A model generated the notes under the pieces. That model had not been told where the DNA came from. It saw only the letters and a list, made by a program, of their open reading frames with translations, and ran no database searches. Shown here one piece after another: positions 61,769 to 64,000 of a DNA stretch of 64,000 bases. Positions within the stretch are counted from its first letter, which is position 1; every line of letters begins with the position of its first letter. The DNA comes from a virus, in the IMG/VR virus record IMGVR_UViG_3300020465_000009, positions 1 through 64,000 of that record. One strand, given 5' to 3'. Made by a program: the position numbers and the translations under genes.

Positions 61769-62338
61769 ATGGAAAAACTAAAAGAAGAAATACTTAAAAG
61801 GTTTTCTAAGGAAAAGAAACCGGTTTATGAACTTATAGAATTGCACGATATAGATTGTGCAGAAGATCCTGTACGTCCAGAACTTGACCTTAAGTTTAGA
61901 ACTTCGTATGGTAGAAAGATATATGGCCTCAAAGACGAAGAAGGAGATATAGCGGCAATTATGTGTTTTGCATTTACACATGATGTTCCAAAAACTGTAG
62001 ATGAGATGGACAAATTGAGTAAAGATGCTGTCCTTCAAGCAACACATAGAGCAGGGGTGCAAGGCACTATTGCTATTGCTTATACAGTATGGGCCAAGAA
62101 GAGAGGTGGCGGCCGTGCAATAGTGAATGAAGTTTACAAAATGGTTAAGAAGTCAAGCAATCTAAACAGGTTGGTAACACTATCACCATTGACAGACATG
62201 GCTAGGAACTTTCATTTAAAAAATGGTGCAAAGGAATTACAGGTAAACGAGACAACACAAAATTTTGAATATGATATTGAATTGGAAGAATGGGAAAAAT
62301 ATTTAGAAAGGGCGAAAAAGTTTTTTAGAATATCATGA
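61769..62338 (+). CDS. GNAT-family acetyltransferase-like protein
   Basis: 189 residues. Central strand IAAIMCFAFTHD, then GTIAIAYTVWAKKRGGGRAI, with the R-G-G-G-R-A loop in the acetyl-CoA phosphate position, and the C-terminal LVTLSPLTDMARNFHLKNGA which is a recurrent end block in marine-phage acetyltransferases. Preceded by AAAGAATGG with a weak ribosome site. Its four-base overlap with the next gene (62335-62338) suggests coupling. Substrate unknown. Confidence 0.7.
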   Translation: MEKLKEEILKRFSKEKKPVYELIELHDIDCAEDPVRPELDLKFRTSYGRKIYGLKDEEGDIAAIMCFAFTHDVPKTVDEMDKLSKDAVLQATHRAGVQGTIAIAYTVWAKKRGGGRAIVNEVYKMVKKSSNLNRLVTLSPLTDMARNFHLKNGAKELQVNETTQNFEYDIELEEWEKYLERAKKFFRIS

Positions 62339-62670
62339 ACTGTTTAGGATTATTTTTAGCCGTATCAATGCACGTGGGACTTGAAGCAAATTATAATAAC
62401 ATCCATCCCCACGCAAGATGTACAGTAGACAACAAGATTGCAGGTGTATTTTATAATTCGGAGGACCGTGTTAGTGGGTATATCGGTAGAGAATTTGAAT
62501 TAGATGAATATTGGAATCTTGAAATAGGATTGGTGACAGGTTACAAAACAGCAGACGTACTTCCTATGGTCAGATACAAGACTGGCGGTTTTTTCCTTGC
62601 ACCAGCATATGAAAAGCATAACGGCAAAGAAAATTTTGGATTAGTATTAGGTTGGGAAATAGGAAAATGA
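62335..62670 (+). CDS. Small secreted or outer-membrane-like protein
   Basis: 111 residues. N-terminal hydrophobic stretch MNCLGLFLAVSMHVGLEANY may be a signal peptide, though no positive charge precedes it. The rest alternates polar and hydrophobic residues with aromatic girdles (GVFYNSEDRVSGYIGREFEL, WNLEIGLVTGYKTADVLPMV, FFLAPAYEKHNGKENFGLVL), consistent with short beta strands of an outer-membrane-type barrel. Similar proteins occur in marine T4-like phages without assigned role. It could alter the host envelope. Confidence 0.45.
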   Translation: MNCLGLFLAVSMHVGLEANYNNIHPHARCTVDNKIAGVFYNSEDRVSGYIGREFELDEYWNLEIGLVTGYKTADVLPMVRYKTGGFFLAPAYEKHNGKENFGLVLGWEIGK

Positions 62671-63050
62671 GAGAAGATCTAATGGTACAACAACAGGTTA
62701 AAAGTAAATGGCAACACATGGTTGGAGTAATATGCCTCAATCAAACATACAGAAAACAAGTGAAACAAGTTTTGCCTAAATTGTTTAAAAGATATCCAAA
62801 CCCTGTTGCATTTATAAGAGGCAGACAGAAAACACAAGAAAATATGCTCAAACCTTTGGGTATGTGGAAAGTGAGAGCAAAAAGACTTAGAAACATGAGT
62901 ATAGATTTTTTAACATGGAATGGAAAAGAAGCATCAGATTTACATGGTATAGGAAAATACGGAAGTGACAGTTATAAAATTTTTTACAAAAATGAAATTC
63001 CTGCTGATGTGCAGGACAAAGAATTAAGAAAGTATATTGCACAGTTATGA
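62667..63050 (+). CDS. HhH-GPD DNA glycosylase, MBD4-like
   Basis: 127 residues from ATG 62667, which overlaps the upstream stop as ATGA. The pattern WQHMVGVICLNQTYRKQVKQ, FKRYPNPVAF, LKPLGMWKVRAKRLRNMS, the helix-hairpin-helix LHGIGKYGSDSYKIF and the catalytic aspartate region QDKELRKY match the catalytic domain of MBD4 (thymine/uracil DNA glycosylase). The iron-sulfur loop of EndoIII is absent, as in MBD4. It would remove mismatched T or U, or a modified base. Confidence 0.82.
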   Translation: MREDLMVQQQVKSKWQHMVGVICLNQTYRKQVKQVLPKLFKRYPNPVAFIRGRQKTQENMLKPLGMWKVRAKRLRNMSIDFLTWNGKEASDLHGIGKYGSDSYKIFYKNEIPADVQDKELRKYIAQL

Positions 63051-63490
63051 AAATTTTAATTATGGGACTACCAGGATCAGGAAAGACAACTTTAGCAAAA
63101 ATTCTTGCACCTCGACTTAATGCAATACATCTAAACGCAGACGAGGTACGTAAGCAAGTAAATGATTGGGACTTCTCCCCAACGGGTAGAACTAGACAAG
63201 CGGATAGAATGAAATCATATGCAGAAAAATGGATAAAAGAAAATAGAAATGTAGTGGCCGATTTCATATGTCCTACAGAACAAACTCGTAAAGACTTTGA
63301 TCCTGATTATACCATATGGATGGACACAATAAAAGAGAGTCAATACGAAGATACTAACAAGATGTTTGAGCAACCAAAAGAATATGATTACAAAGTCACT
63401 CATAAAGATGCTATGATGTGGGCATTTATGATAATGAATGACATCAGAGATAAAGGAGGCGTTGGACCACATGATCAAATGGGACAATAA
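63047..63490 (+). CDS. APS-kinase-like P-loop kinase (CysC-type)
   Basis: 147 residues. Walker A GLPGSGKTTLAK at residues 7-18, then HLNADEVRKQVNDWDFSPTG, RTRQADRMKSYAEKW, which is the adenylylsulfate-kinase pattern (LDGDxxR ... S.xxR...R), and NVVADFICPTEQTRKDF for the later strand-helix. Short compared with CysC (about 200 residues). It may make PAPS from APS or phosphorylate another nucleotide or sugar. The four-base ATGA-type overlap (63047-63050) links it to the glycosylase. Confidence 0.75.
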   Translation: MKILIMGLPGSGKTTLAKILAPRLNAIHLNADEVRKQVNDWDFSPTGRTRQADRMKSYAEKWIKENRNVVADFICPTEQTRKDFDPDYTIWMDTIKESQYEDTNKMFEQPKEYDYKVTHKDAMMWAFMIMNDIRDKGGVGPHDQMGQ

Positions 63491-63839
63491 AAAACCTACT
63501 GCACAGATGCTTGGAAGATGGCAACCATTCCACGATGGCCATTACAAATTGTTTGAGCAAATAGTGAAGAAAACAGGCCAAGTGCTTATTATGGTAAGAG
63601 ATGTGCAAGGAGTAGACGACAATCCTTTTGATTTTGACACAGTAAAAAACAATATTGAAGAAAAATTAAATCCAAAATACGAAGGACAATTTAAAATTAT
63701 CCTAGTACCAAACATAACAAATATATGCTACGGTAGAGGAGTAGGATATAAAATTGAAGAAATTGTTTTAGATGAAGAAACACAAAAAATATCAGCAACC
63801 AAAATTAGACAAACAATGAGAGACGAAGGAAAATTATGA
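63471..63839 (+). CDS. Nucleotidyltransferase of the HxGH superfamily
   Basis: 122 residues from ATG 63471, chosen because AAAGGAGG lies 11 bases upstream. The ATP-binding block MLGRWQPFHDGHYKLF (G-R-x-x-P-x-H-x-G-H form) is near residue 12. A central VLIMVRDVQGVDD and NIEEKL follow, and the closing motif ISATKIRQTMRDEG is the I-S-x-T-x-I-R phosphate-binding end. It is like NMN/phosphopantetheine/cytidylyltransferases. With the adjacent CysC-like kinase it may supply an activated nucleotide donor. Overlaps the carbamoyltransferase start by four bases. Confidence 0.78.
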   Translation: MIKWDNKKPTAQMLGRWQPFHDGHYKLFEQIVKKTGQVLIMVRDVQGVDDNPFDFDTVKNNIEEKLNPKYEGQFKIILVPNITNICYGRGVGYKIEEIVLDEETQKISATKIRQTMRDEGKL

Positions 63840-64000
63840 GAATTTTAGGTATTAATTGCATGAACCACGATGCCGCTATGGCAGTTGTGGATGGCGACAA
63901 AATATTATGGGCCGCTCATGCAGAACGTTACTCCAAGGTTAAAAATGATCATTATCTGAATTGGCAAATTGTAAATGAAGCAATGAAATATGGTCCTTTT
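63836..64000 (+). CDS. NodU/CmcH-family carbamoyltransferase, N-terminal part (cut by window edge)
   Basis: Residues 1-55 are present: MRILGINCMNHDAAMAVVDG, DKILWAAHAERYSKVKNDHY. The I-L-G-I-N ... H-D-A-A ... V ... A-E-R-x-S/K-x-K-x-D pattern is the start of O-carbamoyltransferases such as NodU and TobZ, which transfer carbamoyl from carbamoyl phosphate to a sugar or antibiotic hydroxyl. The start overlaps the upstream stop (ATGA type). The full protein would exceed 500 residues. Confidence 0.82.
   Translation, partial: MRILGINCMNHDAAMAVVDGDKILWAAHAERYSKVKNDHYLNWQIVNEAMKYGPF

Noticed and set aside
1-64000. CRISPR arrays, insertion sequences, integrase, attachment sites
   Set aside because: No regularly spaced repeats, transposase motifs, terminal inverted repeats or recombinase genes were seen on either strand.

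Overview
The window is a continuous stretch of an AT-rich genome of a contractile-tailed (myovirus) phage of the T4-like superfamily, most like marine T4-like phages (cyanophage/pelagiphage type). The evidence is a near-complete set of T4 core genes in T4-like order (gp23, gp22, gp21, a gp67-like core protein, gp20; gp26; gp46, gp47, gp55; gp48/54-like, gp53, gp5, gp25, gp6), tightly packed genes with overlapping start/stop codons, and T4-type late promoters (TATAAATA). No tRNA gene, integrase, CRISPR array or insertion sequence was seen. The host cannot be read from the sequence. An alternative oxidase of the ubiquinol-oxidase type would suit a quinone-respiring proteobacterium such as a marine alphaproteobacterium, but that is inference.

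Layout. 1-7939 (minus): the head operon, from a tape measure protein through portal, core proteins and protease to scaffold and the major capsid protein (cut by the window edge). 7940-8010: two late promoters pointing at each other. 8011-9964 (plus): gp26 and a small protein probably joined to it by a -1 frameshift, a coiled-coil protein, and a CPxAR-domain protein. 9924-10691 (minus): an arginyltransferase-like protein. 10692-11167: a 476-nt gene-free segment rich in perfect hairpins, probably a structured RNA. 11171-12350 (plus): a GIY-YIG endonuclease and an unknown protein. 12408-16587 (minus): a histone H1-like (Hc1) protein with its own promoter and terminator, then gp46, a 49-aa protein, gp47 and an enlarged gp55 late sigma factor.

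16704-48728 (plus): the baseplate and fibre region, including a 4302-residue structural protein carrying a cupredoxin-like domain and a probable seven-bladed FG-GAP propeller. It also holds three paralogous fibre proteins, a glycine-rich protein ending in a Hint domain, and three small enzymes (2-oxoglutarate oxygenase, short-chain dehydrogenase, acetyltransferase) lodged between fibre genes.

48816-64000 (plus): an accessory biosynthetic region. It contains three glycosyltransferase-like proteins, five tandem radical SAM proteins interleaved with an SGNH-hydrolase-like gene and the alternative oxidase, and a second SGNH-like gene. After these come a CPxAR-methyltransferase fusion flanked by two related 31/34-residue microproteins, an acetyltransferase, a small probable membrane protein, an MBD4-like DNA glycosylase, an APS-kinase-like protein, a nucleotidyltransferase and the start of a NodU-family carbamoyltransferase. 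Read together it resembles a pathway that builds or decorates a glycan, protein or small molecule. The radical SAM/oxidase array is the best candidate for an undescribed system.
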